Below, one piece after another: positions 20,389 to 30,804 of a stretch of DNA of 64,000 bases (its first letter is position 1; the number at the start of each line of letters is the position of its first letter). Position numbers and translations under genes: made by a program. Below the pieces are notes generated by a model. That model searched no databases and had not been told where the DNA came from. It saw only the letters and a program-made list of their open reading frames with translations. This stretch comes from Saccharomycopsis fibuligera x Saccharomycopsis cf. fibuligera. Its lineage: Eukaryota; Ascomycota; Saccharomycetes; Ascoideales; Saccharomycopsidaceae. The stretch covers positions 4,091,012-4,155,011 of the forward strand of contig CP012810.1 in assembly GCA_001936135.1 (NCBI GenBank). The letters run 5' to 3'.

Positions 20389-21669
20389 ATGACTGTGGTT
20401 GCAGTGACGACAACGAAGCGTTCCCCACCATCATCACCTTTGCACTCTCAATTGTTTCAAGCGTCATCACAAAGCATGCGCATCAAAAGACAGAAACTCA
20501 ATCATCGTAACACTTCTTTGTTATCTTTGCCAAACGAGGTGCTACTGCTTATTTTTGCATTAGTGTCCAAGCAAGATATTATCTCGGTATCTATGGCAAA
20601 CAAGCTTCATAGAGATGCCATGCTACCTTTTGTATTAAACCGCCTTTATGTTTCGTGGGACAATCTTGAGAAGTTTATTACTCAGTTTGATCTTCAGCTG
20701 ACAATTAAGACGGAACGCGCTTGCTCTGAGGATAATGAACATCAAATACACTGCAAAACCTTGTGCCGCATGGTAAAAGAGCTTATCATATACAAATCAA
20801 ATAACCGCTTAGAGTGGCAGTCTGTTAAGGAACTGAATCTTTTAATCTCGTCATTGCCTCACTTAGATCACATTAAGATCAATTTGTCTTCTGCATCCTT
20901 TTGCTTAAGGTACTACAAGTTCAAAGAATCTATCAAAACACTACACATTAAGACTGATAAACAGGATGCGGTTTTTAGCCTTGAACACTTGCATCAGTTT
21001 CAAAACATTGGCACATTGGTTTTGGAGAACTTTTCTTTTGCTAGCTTCAACAACTCAGGTCCCAAGTCAGACACAAACAAATACAGTCAATTTGTAACGA
21101 TTAATACAGGGCACGAGGCAATGGATAACGAAAATAACCCAAGTATACCAATCATTACAAATTTGAAATTAATAAACTGCTCATGGTTATATCCATTTCA
21201 TTTGGATGAGTTCATCAAACATAATAGCTGTCACCAGTGTTTACAGTCTATCGTAATAGTGTACAATAATAACAACAATTTTCTTTTGAGTGAGCGATTG
21301 AAATTCTTTTTGGCACATCCTATCATCGCTCCAAGTCTTAAAAGTCTAGTATTTGATGTCATGGGGTCGTCTCGGTTGGTGAAATTCGCTAATATTGAGT
21401 CATACATGAATATCGAGCAGCTAAGGAAGCTTCAACAGGTGTTTTTGTATGGTGTTCCTATGCATAACTGTGATATTATCAGTCAGCTATTGGAAAGTAA
21501 CAATACTGTGCGTGCCCTTGGGTTATCTTTTGTAGATGAATGCTTTCATGATGAAGCTGAAAAGACAAAGATAGTGCAACAGGTCAAGGAATACCTTGAG
21601 CAATTCCAGAATCAACGCGGAGAAGTCTTCAAATTCAGTGTCAGGCTTAACAAGGAGCAGCCAATGTAA
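20389..21669 (+). CDS. F-box protein of unknown target
   Basis: Starting from the first in-frame ATG (20389) the product is 426 residues. An F-box is visible at about 43-88: LLSLPNEVLLLIFALVSKQD, then IISVSMANKLHRDAMLPFVL, with the conserved L-P-N-E-L/V start and hydrophobic spacing. The remainder has leucine-rich segments spaced like degenerate LRRs (LNLLISSLPHLDHIKINLS, LEHLHQFQNIGTLVLENFS, IITNLKLINCSWLYPF). F-box proteins of this shape serve as substrate receptors of SCF ubiquitin ligases through Skp1. The open frame extends 64 codons upstream but only from a GTG. No ortholog name is assigned because F-box/LRR proteins diverge quickly among yeasts. Confidence 0.75.
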   Translation: MTVVAVTTTKRSPPSSPLHSQLFQASSQSMRIKRQKLNHRNTSLLSLPNEVLLLIFALVSKQDIISVSMANKLHRDAMLPFVLNRLYVSWDNLEKFITQFDLQLTIKTERACSEDNEHQIHCKTLCRMVKELIIYKSNNRLEWQSVKELNLLISSLPHLDHIKINLSSASFCLRYYKFKESIKTLHIKTDKQDAVFSLEHLHQFQNIGTLVLENFSFASFNNSGPKSDTNKYSQFVTINTGHEAMDNENNPSIPIITNLKLINCSWLYPFHLDEFIKHNSCHQCLQSIVIVYNNNNNFLLSERLKFFLAHPIIAPSLKSLVFDVMGSSRLVKFANIESYMNIEQLRKLQQVFLYGVPMHNCDIISQLLESNNTVRALGLSFVDECFHDEAEKTKIVQQVKEYLEQFQNQRGEVFKFSVRLNKEQPM

Positions 21670-22172
21670 TTGTTTTAATTTCAACGCTTTCCGCTTTACT
21701 ATACTTCGTTGTACTATATTACACTATACTATATCTATCCCTTTTATAATCCAGTTAATAAAAGCGGATTGCTTACATGCCATGGCTTTGCGTAATGGCT
21801 TTGCGTAATGGCTTTTGCTAATTAAAATCATCGGCAGCGGATATTAGCCGCATCGGGAAGAAGCGGGTGCGCAATAAAAAGAAATCCAGAGAAAAAGCAG
21901 AGGAAGGTGTGGAATAGCCAATGTGGCTTATCGCGAAGCCCTTTTTTTGCTTTTTAGAAGCTGACCCCGTATGGGAAATATATATATTGGCCGTAGGTAG
22001 CGAGAAGTTGGTAAGGATTAAGGCAAGATGGCTACCGAAAATAACCTGTTTCTTATTTCTTTCTTTCTCTCTTTCTTTCTGCTGGCATCCTGTGTGCGCA
22101 CACCGCAATTCAACTTTTCAAGTCCAGAGATCTGACTTTTATCCCTACAGAGTAAATACAGAAAGAGAAAAG
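21670..22172. other. Intergenic region and leader of the type II membrane-protein gene
   Basis: About 0.5 kb. A TGGCTTTGCGTAATGGC duplication occurs near 21783-21810. The following gene's frame is open back to an ATG at 21921, giving 84 more residues; I treat 21921-22172 as probable leader but cannot exclude the longer start. Confidence 0.5.
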
Positions 22173-24326
22173 ATGAAAGGGCTTCCATACAACGAACCCC
22201 ATCATCTGCATCGCTTTTCGTCGCCCTTGCGATGGGATGTCTTTGCAAAATATGGCTTTCTTGCAGGCTGTTTAATCAACTGCCTTGTTTTCTTATATTT
22301 TTCCGCCAATGACCACCATCAAAAATCACCACCACTCTTTCGTGCCCACAATCTGCCCTATTCTAGCAAGAAATGCCGTTCAAAGGATCATGGTCGCCAT
22401 CACCTCAAAGACCATCATCATAAAGATAAAGATCATCACCTGTCACCGCGTAACTTCGATGCATATGCAAAGAATCTTGGTTTTGATGTGACACAGTATT
22501 CCAATATCACTATTGATACCTACTTCCAGCATCTCAAACCAATAGACAGGCTTAATGCTACTGCGATCTTCAACTCTATCAACAGCGTTCTCGATGGGCC
22601 AGCAGGCGATATTCAGCCCAACGGAGTGTCAGTTTTTACTGGATATATTCCTGAAGGCACTTTGTTTTATCACGCAGGATTTGGTGGGGAGAGTGGCATG
22701 CCTTCATCTCCTGAATGGGCTGCTTTTCATTATGAATACTCATATGATTTTGGTGCTATGAGAGGCACAGTTCGTCGCCCAGGAAGTGATAAAGATGATG
22801 GGCCCTCGCACGGCCCACCACATGGACCACCACATGGACCACCACATGGACCACCAGCCGACCATGGCTTTCCGCTAAAAAATGATGGTGAGTTTCTTTT
22901 TGAAAGAGATTACGTGCGCCAAATGATGAAAGCTGACACACCATTACCAAAAGAACATGAAAATCCACCTAAAAGACCAGGTAAGCCACATTTCCCTGCC
23001 AATCCTGATTTTCGTCACCGTTTATTGACATTTAGAAATGTTAAGCCTTTCAACAAACTAATTGTTATGGAAGGGGCAAGTGCAAAGAAAGCTGATGACG
23101 GAAGTATGGATGTTCACAATGTTCTTGCAAGAGAGAACTATACCAATTTTTTCGGAAGCGGAGAGCGCACACTTGCAAAAAAAATTTGTGAATGGGGTGA
23201 CAAAGAGTTTGGCGGCTTAGATGGTATCGTCAGATTAGAAACTGGGTTTGAAATTATTATCTGCAATTTTGAAAGTAATAAGTTACAACTAGTTGCCAAC
23301 GACACTTTTTTCAATGAGTATGAGTTACTCGAATTCCCTACTCCTTTACCATTGAATGAATCATTGGACAATGATCAAGTCGCAAATGCACTTAATCTAA
23401 CTTACGAGGAAAAATTACAAGATTATGCTCGTTTCAAGGTGATGCAGCATGTTGTGCATTCAAGAAGCTGGGAAAATTTTCTCCGCCATTATGAGACAGA
23501 GCCTCGTATCAAAATTGATTACAGAGGCTACATTACCGGGTTGAACAAATCTTACTTGGATCCAGACACTTATACTAGAAGATTAATTAGTTTGCCGGAA
23601 AGTGCCCAAGAACAATTTGTCAATGATTTGACTAAGATTTTCAAACTAAATGATAATCATATTAATTTCTGGGATGGTAATGACTGGCAACAATACACAC
23701 GACACATTGTGAACAAGTTCAACCATATACTTTTAGGGGTTAATAAAACTTATGAATTATATTTACAAGATCCCTCTAAGTTGAGCGAGTTAGGCAGGAA
23801 CCTTACGTTTTTGACTTACCATCACTACAAAAGATACCAGCAGTTCAATATTTCTGATTTGCAAAAAAGAGAGCTTCATGGATTACAACATGCTGTTTAC
23901 GAGTACACATTTCCAAAAAGACCACTCCAATCTGATTCTGATGTGTTAATATGGTCGGCAATATCTGAGGTTGTGAAGTTTCTTACTGTTGAACTACATG
24001 AACATTTCAAATTTGCCAGAAAGATTCTCCAGAGAACGTATAATAATCTTCATGTAGAAGAGAATGCCCTTTCAACCGAAATTATTGAACACTCAAACAG
24101 AATAAACCAATTGATAAACGACCTTGACTGGACTATCAATTACAAATGCAAGGATGCCTGTCCGTTCGACTCAATATGCTACATCCCGGCATGGGGTCCT
24201 CAACCTCTACCAAGAGATTATGATGGCAAAGGTAAATACCTCAAGGATGGTATTTATCGTATAAGTAAGGACTGTCTGTGTCTCAGCTTGGATGATGCTT
24301 TTCCGCAACCAGACTTCAAGATTTAA
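22173..24326 (+). CDS. Type II membrane protein of an uncharacterised fungal family
   Basis: From the ATG at 22173 the protein is 717 residues: a short cytosolic N-terminus, one transmembrane segment at about 27-46 (YGFLAGCLINCLVFLYFSAN), a His/Lys-rich juxtamembrane stretch, then a large lumenal part. The lumenal part has recurrent fungal-family blocks: PEGTLFYHAGFGG, SPEWAAFHYEYSYDFG, LLTFRNVKPFNKLIVMEG and DGSMDVHNVL, and a C-terminal cysteine cluster CKDACPFDSICYIPAWGP. I recognise these blocks from a family widespread in ascomycetes but know no assigned function. Several N-x-S/T sites fit lumenal glycosylation. A tandem 12-bp repeat encodes four HGPP units. The frame also opens at 21921, which would add a second hydrophobic stretch (CFLFLSFSLSF); the shorter start gives a cleaner topology. 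Confidence 0.7.
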   Translation: MKGLPYNEPHHLHRFSSPLRWDVFAKYGFLAGCLINCLVFLYFSANDHHQKSPPLFRAHNLPYSSKKCRSKDHGRHHLKDHHHKDKDHHLSPRNFDAYAKNLGFDVTQYSNITIDTYFQHLKPIDRLNATAIFNSINSVLDGPAGDIQPNGVSVFTGYIPEGTLFYHAGFGGESGMPSSPEWAAFHYEYSYDFGAMRGTVRRPGSDKDDGPSHGPPHGPPHGPPHGPPADHGFPLKNDGEFLFERDYVRQMMKADTPLPKEHENPPKRPGKPHFPANPDFRHRLLTFRNVKPFNKLIVMEGASAKKADDGSMDVHNVLARENYTNFFGSGERTLAKKICEWGDKEFGGLDGIVRLETGFEIIICNFESNKLQLVANDTFFNEYELLEFPTPLPLNESLDNDQVANALNLTYEEKLQDYARFKVMQHVVHSRSWENFLRHYETEPRIKIDYRGYITGLNKSYLDPDTYTRRLISLPESAQEQFVNDLTKIFKLNDNHINFWDGNDWQQYTRHIVNKFNHILLGVNKTYELYLQDPSKLSELGRNLTFLTYHHYKRYQQFNISDLQKRELHGLQHAVYEYTFPKRPLQSDSDVLIWSAISEVVKFLTVELHEHFKFARKILQRTYNNLHVEENALSTEIIEHSNRINQLINDLDWTINYKCKDACPFDSICYIPAWGPQPLPRDYDGKGKYLKDGIYRISKDCLCLSLDDAFPQPDFKI
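22809..22856 (+). repeat. Four tandem 12-bp units encoding His-Gly-Pro-Pro
   Basis: CAC/T-GG-CCA-CCA units are repeated four times, the last three identical (CATGGACCACCA). The array keeps the frame of the membrane-protein gene and should be length-polymorphic. Confidence 0.85.
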
Positions 24327-24934
24327 ATATTATATTGCTATTTTTTTTTATTCTTATCCTCAATCTCTCTAATCTCTATCTCTTCTCTTGTTCTGGCTCT
24401 ATCTCACATCTTCCGTACAGTGCTTCGGCTATTTGGAGATAATGCTATGACATGTTTACTGTGCTTCTCAGTTTTTTCAACTAAATTTTACGTTATTACT
24501 TTGTTTCCGCTTGATATTAACTTCTCCTATAAATGTTTAATACACACTCGAACTTAACCTTTACGAGGGGTCAAACTTCTTGAACTGTAATTTGTATTGC
24601 AAACATTATTGTAGTTTTTTTTTTTTTTTTTTTTTTTGTTATTCCCAAGTTTGTGCTTTCTAATATATGATTTTGTTAGATATATCCATCCCGCATATCT
24701 AATTTTCATGCGGAAATACTGAACATAGCATGATGATGCATTTGTGATCGAAAACCCTCGATAGACACAAACAAGCAGCCTAACAGATTTTTGATTTTCT
24801 GTTTTTGTCAATTGCTAAAGAGAGCATAATCTAATTCAACTAAGACAGCAACGGCAGTTGCGGCTCTTCCCATATATCAAGTCAAATTTAGCATCTATCC
24901 GACTGTCTGCTAACTAAATAGCACCGGAGGAAAA
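24327..24934. other. Intergenic region
   Basis: About 0.6 kb, pyrimidine-rich at the left (3' flank) with a T-run at about 24616-24637. No gene or RNA recognised; the right part is the promoter of the next gene. Confidence 0.5.
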
Positions 24935-26514
24935 ATGGGCTTTGGGAAAGATCATTCCATACTATCTCATAGAAACACAACAGCAGAAGCTAACCCATCC
25001 ACAACAACAACAACAACAACAACAGCAACAACAACAACCAATACCACAGCTACCGCTGGAACTTTGGATACAGCTGTTACACCAGATCCACCAATGCTTT
25101 CTAGCTCGCCCGATGAATTAACGTTATTCCTAATAAGTCACCAGGGAAGATCTAGTATATTCACATCCACAGGCAACACACCAATAGAAAAGTTTGTTTC
25201 ACCTCAAATAACCCCAAATTTTAACCATAATGCTTATTTGGACAATATTAGTAATGATAATAGCGCTCCAAATCCCAGTAGCATTGAACGCAAAACAACA
25301 AAAAAATCATTCGCTAGACGAAATAGTACACGGGAAATGGTATCAAAAACGAAATCTGTTTTCAAAAGAAATAGACAAAAAAAAAATTCTTCAAGATTAG
25401 AAGATAATAATACTATCCAGGAAAATGCTGACGATAGCATAACGTGTGATGATATTTACGACACATATTTTGAACTTTTTGGGTCTTATCGGGACGAGTA
25501 TGTGTGGCTAAACCCTTAAAGGAATTTTTTGCAATCGAAAACCTTTATTTACTAACCATCATTTTTATTTACTGTAGAGCTAGAAGTTCTGATTATATTA
25601 GGGAAAGCGAGCCTGAGATTGAAAGCGAAAGAGGGAATGAAAAAGATGAGGATAAACTTTTGGAAAAAGACAATTTGAATATTCAAGAAAATGACAAAAA
25701 ATTTACTTTTGGGAAGAACAAAGAGAACAATGTTGAAAAAGGCCAAGGAGGCTTGTTTGAGAAAGAGAATATTGACGATAACGTATACAGAGGTAGATAC
25801 GATAATGCTGGAGAAAGCGTCACCGGATCTGAAAATAAAAGCCAGCTGATTGACAATAGTGGTTTTCGAAGTACGGATGAACCATTATTGTATCTAGATA
25901 CCAACAACATTGGGGCCCCCAAAAGCATATACTACAACTTTAGCAGACCAGAAAGCGGAGCAACTTTCAAAAGCAAATACTTTACTGAATTCAGCTCCAA
26001 ATTGAAATTTCGTGGGTTTTTGAAAACCCGTAGTAGCACCATTAGCAGCCAGCCAAGCGCACCACTCAAACATAGTCGCAGTATTCGGGGTCTTTCTCAC
26101 TTCTCCACTGCCACATTACACCGGCCACATCCACACAGCCACAAATCGTCAGCACGGCCACATTCAGTTATAGACACGGAAAATGTCTCGCCGTTTGCGA
26201 AATCTCACCGAGACACCCCAAAGGACTCAGTGAAGGACTCCATGAGAGATTCTGTGAGAGCTTGGCTATCCGTAATGCGAAATGGTACTGTGAGGAAGAC
26301 CGAAATCGGCGATAAGAGTAGCATGGGAGCCAATGAAGACACATTGGAAGCGCTGACTGAGCTTGGTGTCAACAACTTTGGTCAGAGAATTGCCGCAGGA
26401 GAGATCAAGAGCCGAGGTTTCCGCAGCGTTTCCACGCCGGTAGAGCAGCGAATTGGCCGGAGTAGATCGCAACTGGAAATCTTGTACTCTCCGCCAATAG
26501 ATGGGCGCAGCTGA
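24935..26514 (+). CDS. Ser/Thr-rich basic protein of unknown function, two exons
   Basis: Exon 1 is 24935-25497 and exon 2 is 25578-26514. Splicing an 80-bp intron joins two frames that otherwise overlap and gives a 499-residue protein. The junction reads SYRDE-ARSSDY, with one codon split two bases to one. Exon 1 opens with MGFGKDHSILSH, has a poly-Thr run (ACA repeats), the segment DELTLFLISHQGRSSIF, and a strongly basic patch with RRNS (a possible PKA-type site). Exon 2 is acidic at first (ESEPEIESERGNEKDED), then basic and Ser-rich, closing with RSRSQLEILYSPP. No catalytic domain or membrane segment is visible. I do not recognise the family; charge layout and phospho-motif density suggest a regulated scaffold, which is only a guess. 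Confidence 0.75.
25498..25577 (+). other. Spliceosomal intron in the unknown-function gene
   Basis: Donor GTATGT at 25498-25503, branch point TACTAAC at 25550-25556, acceptor TGTAG ending at 25577. All three are canonical for yeast, the spacing (21 nt from branch to acceptor) is normal, and removal restores one frame of 500 codons. Confidence 0.93.
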
Positions 26515-26810
26515 GCCCTGTTCCGCCTTTCAAAGAAATCAGAGTGATGTGCTCAACAATATGTTGCTCAACCGTTCTGGAAAAAAAAAGTGATGTTGCT
26601 CTAATAATTAGTAAGACAGTACGTACATTTATAGAACAGATAAATTGATCTTTTCCTTTTTTTATCTTTATTTTTATTTTTATTTTTTTTTATTTTTGCG
26701 ATACATTGCTTTTGTCTCATTTTTCCTTGACTTTTTCTTAATTATTGATACAATCGAATTGACCTAATTTAACCAACTAACTTCATTAATCTAATTGACA
26801 TTAACTAAAA
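26515..26810. other. Intergenic region upstream of GLO1
   Basis: Short T-rich spacer of 296 bp, including a run of TTTTTATTT units. Presumably the GLO1 promoter; no specific site assigned. Confidence 0.5.
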
Positions 26811-27788
26811 ATGGTTACATTCGATCCATCATTAAATTTCAACCACACTTGTTTGCGTATTAAGGACCCAAAGGTCAGTACCGAATTCTACCAAAAGAAC
26901 TTTGGTATGAAATTGATCAAGAAGTTTGATGTTCCAGAGAAAAAATTCACTTTGTATATGTTAGCTTTGGACTATCCAAAGAATAAAGGTTATGGCAAAA
27001 ATTGGGCTGAAAGAGAAGGTATCTTGGAGTTAACTCATAACTACGGCACTGAAAATGATCCAAATTTCAAAGCCAACAATGGTAATCAAGAGCCACACCG
27101 TGGATTTGGACATATTTGCTTTTCAGTTGATAACATCAATGCAACTTGTAGTCAATTGGAATCTCAAGGCGTCAAATTCCAAAAGAGATTAACCGACGAT
27201 AGACAAAAAGATATTGCTTTTGCCTTAGATCCAGACGGTTACTGGATTGAGTTGATCAGTAACAAAACTATAAACCCGGTGGAGTATCAAACTGAATTTT
27301 CTACCTACAAATTCAATCACACCATGATTAGAGTTAAAGACCCAAAGAAGTCATTAGACTTTTATCAAAATGTATTGGGCTTCAAGGTTGTTGATGTCTC
27401 CAAACATGAAAATGCCAAGTTTACCTTATACTTTTTGGGATACGAGCATGACCAGTACAGCAAAGGTCAAGACAGAAGCAACAGACAAAGTCTTTTGGAA
27501 TTGACTCACAATTGGGGTACTGAAGATGACCCAGATTTCCATTATCATAACGGTAACGACGAACCTCAAGGTTATGGCCATATTGGTCTTTCCATCAAAG
27601 ATCCGGCAAAATTCTGTCAAGAGATCGAAACAGAATACCCAGAAGTGCAATGGGCTTTGAAATACAACAAAGGTTTCTTGAGTGACATAGCATTCTTAAA
27701 GGACCCTGATGGATACTGGATTGAAGTATTGCCACTGGACCTTTTAGCCCATGACGATTGCCCAGCTTGTAGTGGTGAGCTTAAATGA
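26811..27788 (+). CDS. GLO1: Glyoxalase I (lactoylglutathione lyase)
   Basis: The 325-residue protein is the fused two-domain fungal form. Domain 1 (about 9-157) and domain 2 (about 166-310) each begin with FNHTCLRIKDP or FNHTMIRVKDP and contain ILELTHNYGTE or LLELTHNWGTE, GHICFSVDN or GHIGLSIKD, and DPDGYWIEL or DPDGYWIEV. These hold the His and Glu metal ligands in each half. Glo1 isomerises the hemithioacetal of methylglyoxal and glutathione to S-lactoylglutathione in the cytosol, the first step of methylglyoxal detoxification. Length and domain duplication match S. cerevisiae Glo1 (326 residues). The CysPro-like end (CPACSGELK) is unusual relative to what I know of the family. Leucine is mostly TTG, as in highly expressed yeast genes. 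Confidence 0.97.
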   Translation: MVTFDPSLNFNHTCLRIKDPKVSTEFYQKNFGMKLIKKFDVPEKKFTLYMLALDYPKNKGYGKNWAEREGILELTHNYGTENDPNFKANNGNQEPHRGFGHICFSVDNINATCSQLESQGVKFQKRLTDDRQKDIAFALDPDGYWIELISNKTINPVEYQTEFSTYKFNHTMIRVKDPKKSLDFYQNVLGFKVVDVSKHENAKFTLYFLGYEHDQYSKGQDRSNRQSLLELTHNWGTEDDPDFHYHNGNDEPQGYGHIGLSIKDPAKFCQEIETEYPEVQWALKYNKGFLSDIAFLKDPDGYWIEVLPLDLLAHDDCPACSGELK

Positions 27789-29568
27789 GTTACTGGTTAA
27801 AATATGTCTGTTGGGTTTGAATTCAACTGATGCGTAAAGACGAATAGATAAGAAGAGTTTATAGCTTAGCTAGGTCACATGTGAATAATACGTTCTGCTT
27901 GATTAACATATCGTTATGTTTTAGTCTGTGTTCCAATTTTGTGGATTTCACAAACAATGACATTTCGTGCGGAAATATCATGCAGTTTGATACTCCTATT
28001 GACAATATACAATGATTGCAAACGACTAACTAATAACAATCTATGTATTATCAGATAAAGACCTTTGTTTGGATGCTTCTGCACTCCATACAATAACCAC
28101 TTTACGATTCTAGAATTGGTAGCATTTCCGTGAGTCAAAGAAATAGTAATGCACAGGCAACATATTCATTTCAGAGAGGACTAAAAGAAAAATTGTTCGC
28201 TTTCCTGAAAATGGCAGTCAATTCGAATATCTTAAATTGGTCTCAATTCATTTACACTGGTTGCCAGCAGTTTGAGAGGGCCTAATAACCTCCTAAAGGA
28301 GGGAACCACCGCCAAAAAACGAACTCCAAAAATGGATCTGAAGCGCCGTAAAGTCATTTCATGTAAGAAAATGTTGCTGCATCTAGTTACAATGCAGCAT
28401 TGTATTGGCGGGGGCTTAAGATGCAACTTTATATATAAGAGTTTCTTGTGTTGAAGAGTACAGATATTGTATAGAGAAAACCGTTAAAAGTACAATTGGT
28501 ACTGAATTTTTTACCACAGAAACTGCTTGAATGTAATTATATAGTTTACCCTTTAGGTATTGGCTGAGACTGACTTAACACCTTTATCAACACATCATCA
28601 AACTAATAATAACAAAATACGAAGCTGCTCGAAAGCAGGGTTGACGCCTATTATGATGAGGAATCAATTGATGGTTTTACATTGCTGTGAAGTATTACAG
28701 AAGTGATGCTACTACTGGATGCTTGTCAGAATACGCTTCTAAAGAGAAAATAACCATTGGTGTAACATAAGTCCTACGGTCTGTGCACCAAAGCTTTCAA
28801 ACCTGGGCGCGCGGTTCCATTTACGTGCCTCAGTGGGGATCCTGTGACCATCTGGGACCTTTAGAACTCTTACTGTTTCTAGACATATTAAATCAAGTTC
28901 TGTATTATTTGAGTTTTGTAACAATAATTGATGAAGCCAGGTCCCGCCGTCCAACCCCCAATTACGATGTTGAAGGAGAGTATTTTATTTTGTATTATAA
29001 TAATAATAAGGTAGAGCTTGTTGGGTCCTGGGTGTTATTATTATTATCGTTTTTCGCTTATTTGTCTATTCGTCGATATATTACTGGATATTCTTCGATA
29101 CCCTTCTATTCCACTTATTATAATAATTATTATTATTGTGGTCTTTTAGTTATCTTTTTATAACTGTATCTCTCCTTAAATTTTTTTTTATTCGTACTTG
29201 TCCTGTCTTCAGTATTTCTATTCATAAATATTATCTGCTTTTGTGTTAGTTATACGCGTAGACGCAACACATCACCGTCATGACTTTTTGTACCATAGTA
29301 TTGGTATATGACCATTCCGCTCAGCAATTAATAAGGTATTACTCATCATTAATCAATTTTCTGTTAAGGTACATGCTTTTTATAATAGCTGCTGCCGTCC
29401 TTTATCCCGGCAAGACTTCCTGCGCATGAACGGATATATTTCCTTTATTCATCCAGAAGAACAACATGCCAGGTTGAAAGCCAAATCAAAGAATAGTCAA
29501 AGTAAAGCTTTTTGAATTATTTGTCCTGCTCTAAATTTCCCTTCACATTACTATTATCTATAAATCAA
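27789..29568. other. Long intergenic region of about 1.8 kb between GLO1 and nitronate monooxygenase
   Basis: No gene supported on either strand. Visible structures are an inverted repeat CCTCC-TAAA-GGAGG near 28291-28304, a hairpin TGCTGCAT (28375-28382) / ATGCAGCA (28392-28399), and AT trinucleotide runs (TAA/ATT) at about 28996-29010 and 29117-29140. A scan for A-box and B-box tRNA elements by eye found none. The length is unusual for this part of the window, so a non-coding transcript or decayed gene is possible. Confidence 0.45.
28375..28399. other. Hairpin-forming inverted repeat
   Basis: Perfect 8-bp arms TGCTGCAT and ATGCAGCA are separated by 9 nt, in the long gene-free region. It could be part of a structured RNA, though nothing else supports one. 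Confidence 0.35.
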
Positions 29569-30804
29569 ATGTCATCACAACTTGTCAAAAGCCAGCAATT
29601 CACTAAGCTTTTGGGACTAAAATACCCAATAATCCAAGCTCCCATGGGTGGCGTAACAACCACAAAACTCGCCTCCGAGGTTACTTTGAACGGTGGCCTA
29701 GGATCTTTACCAGTTTCAGGCATTGATTTGAGAGCAGGAATAAGTCAGTTGATTAACACAGTCGCAGAGTACCAGGGGTTAATTAGCAGATCTTCTTTGA
29801 AAAATGTTGTGAACTTGAACTTTTTTTGCCATGAAATTTACACTCCTCCATCTAGAAAACAGGTTGCAGACTGGCTAAAGCTCTACCATGATACAATTCC
29901 CGAACTAAATGAAGCCCAATATGCAGAGTCATTACAAATTAAAAACGGAAATGTTTCCTTCAAGGAAATTGAGGAAAGTTATCCTTCGGTACTCGATGAA
30001 TTATTCACCTATTGGAAGGAAAATAAACATCTGGTACCTAAAGTCATTAGTTTCCATTTTGGCTACCCGAAAAGTCGTACCATAGAGGCATTGCACGACC
30101 TTGGGATTTTTGTTCTTGTAACTGCTACTTCACTTGACGAGGCACAAACTTTAATTCGGCAAGGCGTTGATGGGTTGGTATGTCAAGGATATGAAGCTGG
30201 TGGCCATAGAGGTAATTTCTTAAATAATAAAGAAAGTGAACCAACAGAAAAAAGCGAAAAATTTGAAAACCGCAAAGACTTGTCTACAAATGATTTATTT
30301 AATGTGATTTACCAGTGGGTGCAAGAGAATAATTCTAAAGTACATCTTATCCCAGCAGGTGGGATAATGGATGCCAACACCATTAGCAAGTACTTGTTTT
30401 CGGGAGCTTCAGCGGTTCAGTTAGGAACCATTTTTTTGAGCAGCCCAGGGTCCAATAGCTCAGTTAGCAGACTCTTTGATAGCGATGTACAAAAACAAGG
30501 CTTGCCACCAACTCAGATGGTGGCTCAAGTTTCCGGCAAACCAGCAAGAAGTATTACCTCGGAGTTTATAAAAAGGCTTACATTGAGCTCGGAGAAGGGA
30601 CAATATGATCTCCCTGCTTACGGTTATAGCTATAGCCTTTATAAACAAATGAAGTCTACGATGAAAAATGTTTCGATTGATCTTAGCTTTCCTCTTGCAG
30701 GAGCCAACTATCCTGATCTTAGACCACAATGGCTCGGCCGCGGCGCCGGAGAGATTGTATCGACTTTGGGAAATCAGATTGACAATATTGCAAAGAGCAA
30801 ATAA
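29569..30804 (+). CDS. Nitronate monooxygenase (2-nitropropane dioxygenase family)
   Basis: From the first ATG (29569) the product is 411 residues; a further 19 codons upstream start only at TTG. FMN-binding TIM-barrel features are clear: YPIIQAPMGGVTT near the N-terminus, NGGLGSLPVSG, VISFHFGYP in the middle, GVDGLVCQGYEAGGHRG containing the His that acts as catalytic base in fungal enzymes, and IPAGGIMDANTISKYLFSGASAVQLGT near the end. The enzyme oxidises alkyl nitronates (such as propionate 3-nitronate) with FMN and oxygen. The nearest yeast relative is S. cerevisiae YJR149W. The acidic insert at about 220-235 (ESEPTEKSEKFE) is unusual but lies in a loop. Cytosolic or mitochondrial location cannot be decided. 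Confidence 0.9.
   Translation: MSSQLVKSQQFTKLLGLKYPIIQAPMGGVTTTKLASEVTLNGGLGSLPVSGIDLRAGISQLINTVAEYQGLISRSSLKNVVNLNFFCHEIYTPPSRKQVADWLKLYHDTIPELNEAQYAESLQIKNGNVSFKEIEESYPSVLDELFTYWKENKHLVPKVISFHFGYPKSRTIEALHDLGIFVLVTATSLDEAQTLIRQGVDGLVCQGYEAGGHRGNFLNNKESEPTEKSEKFENRKDLSTNDLFNVIYQWVQENNSKVHLIPAGGIMDANTISKYLFSGASAVQLGTIFLSSPGSNSSVSRLFDSDVQKQGLPPTQMVAQVSGKPARSITSEFIKRLTLSSEKGQYDLPAYGYSYSLYKQMKSTMKNVSIDLSFPLAGANYPDLRPQWLGRGAGEIVSTLGNQIDNIAKSK

Noticed and set aside
28783-29163. 126-residue plus-strand frame in the long spacer
   Set aside because: Translates AT trinucleotide runs into Tyr/Asn/Ile strings, with no family resemblance or plausible start context.
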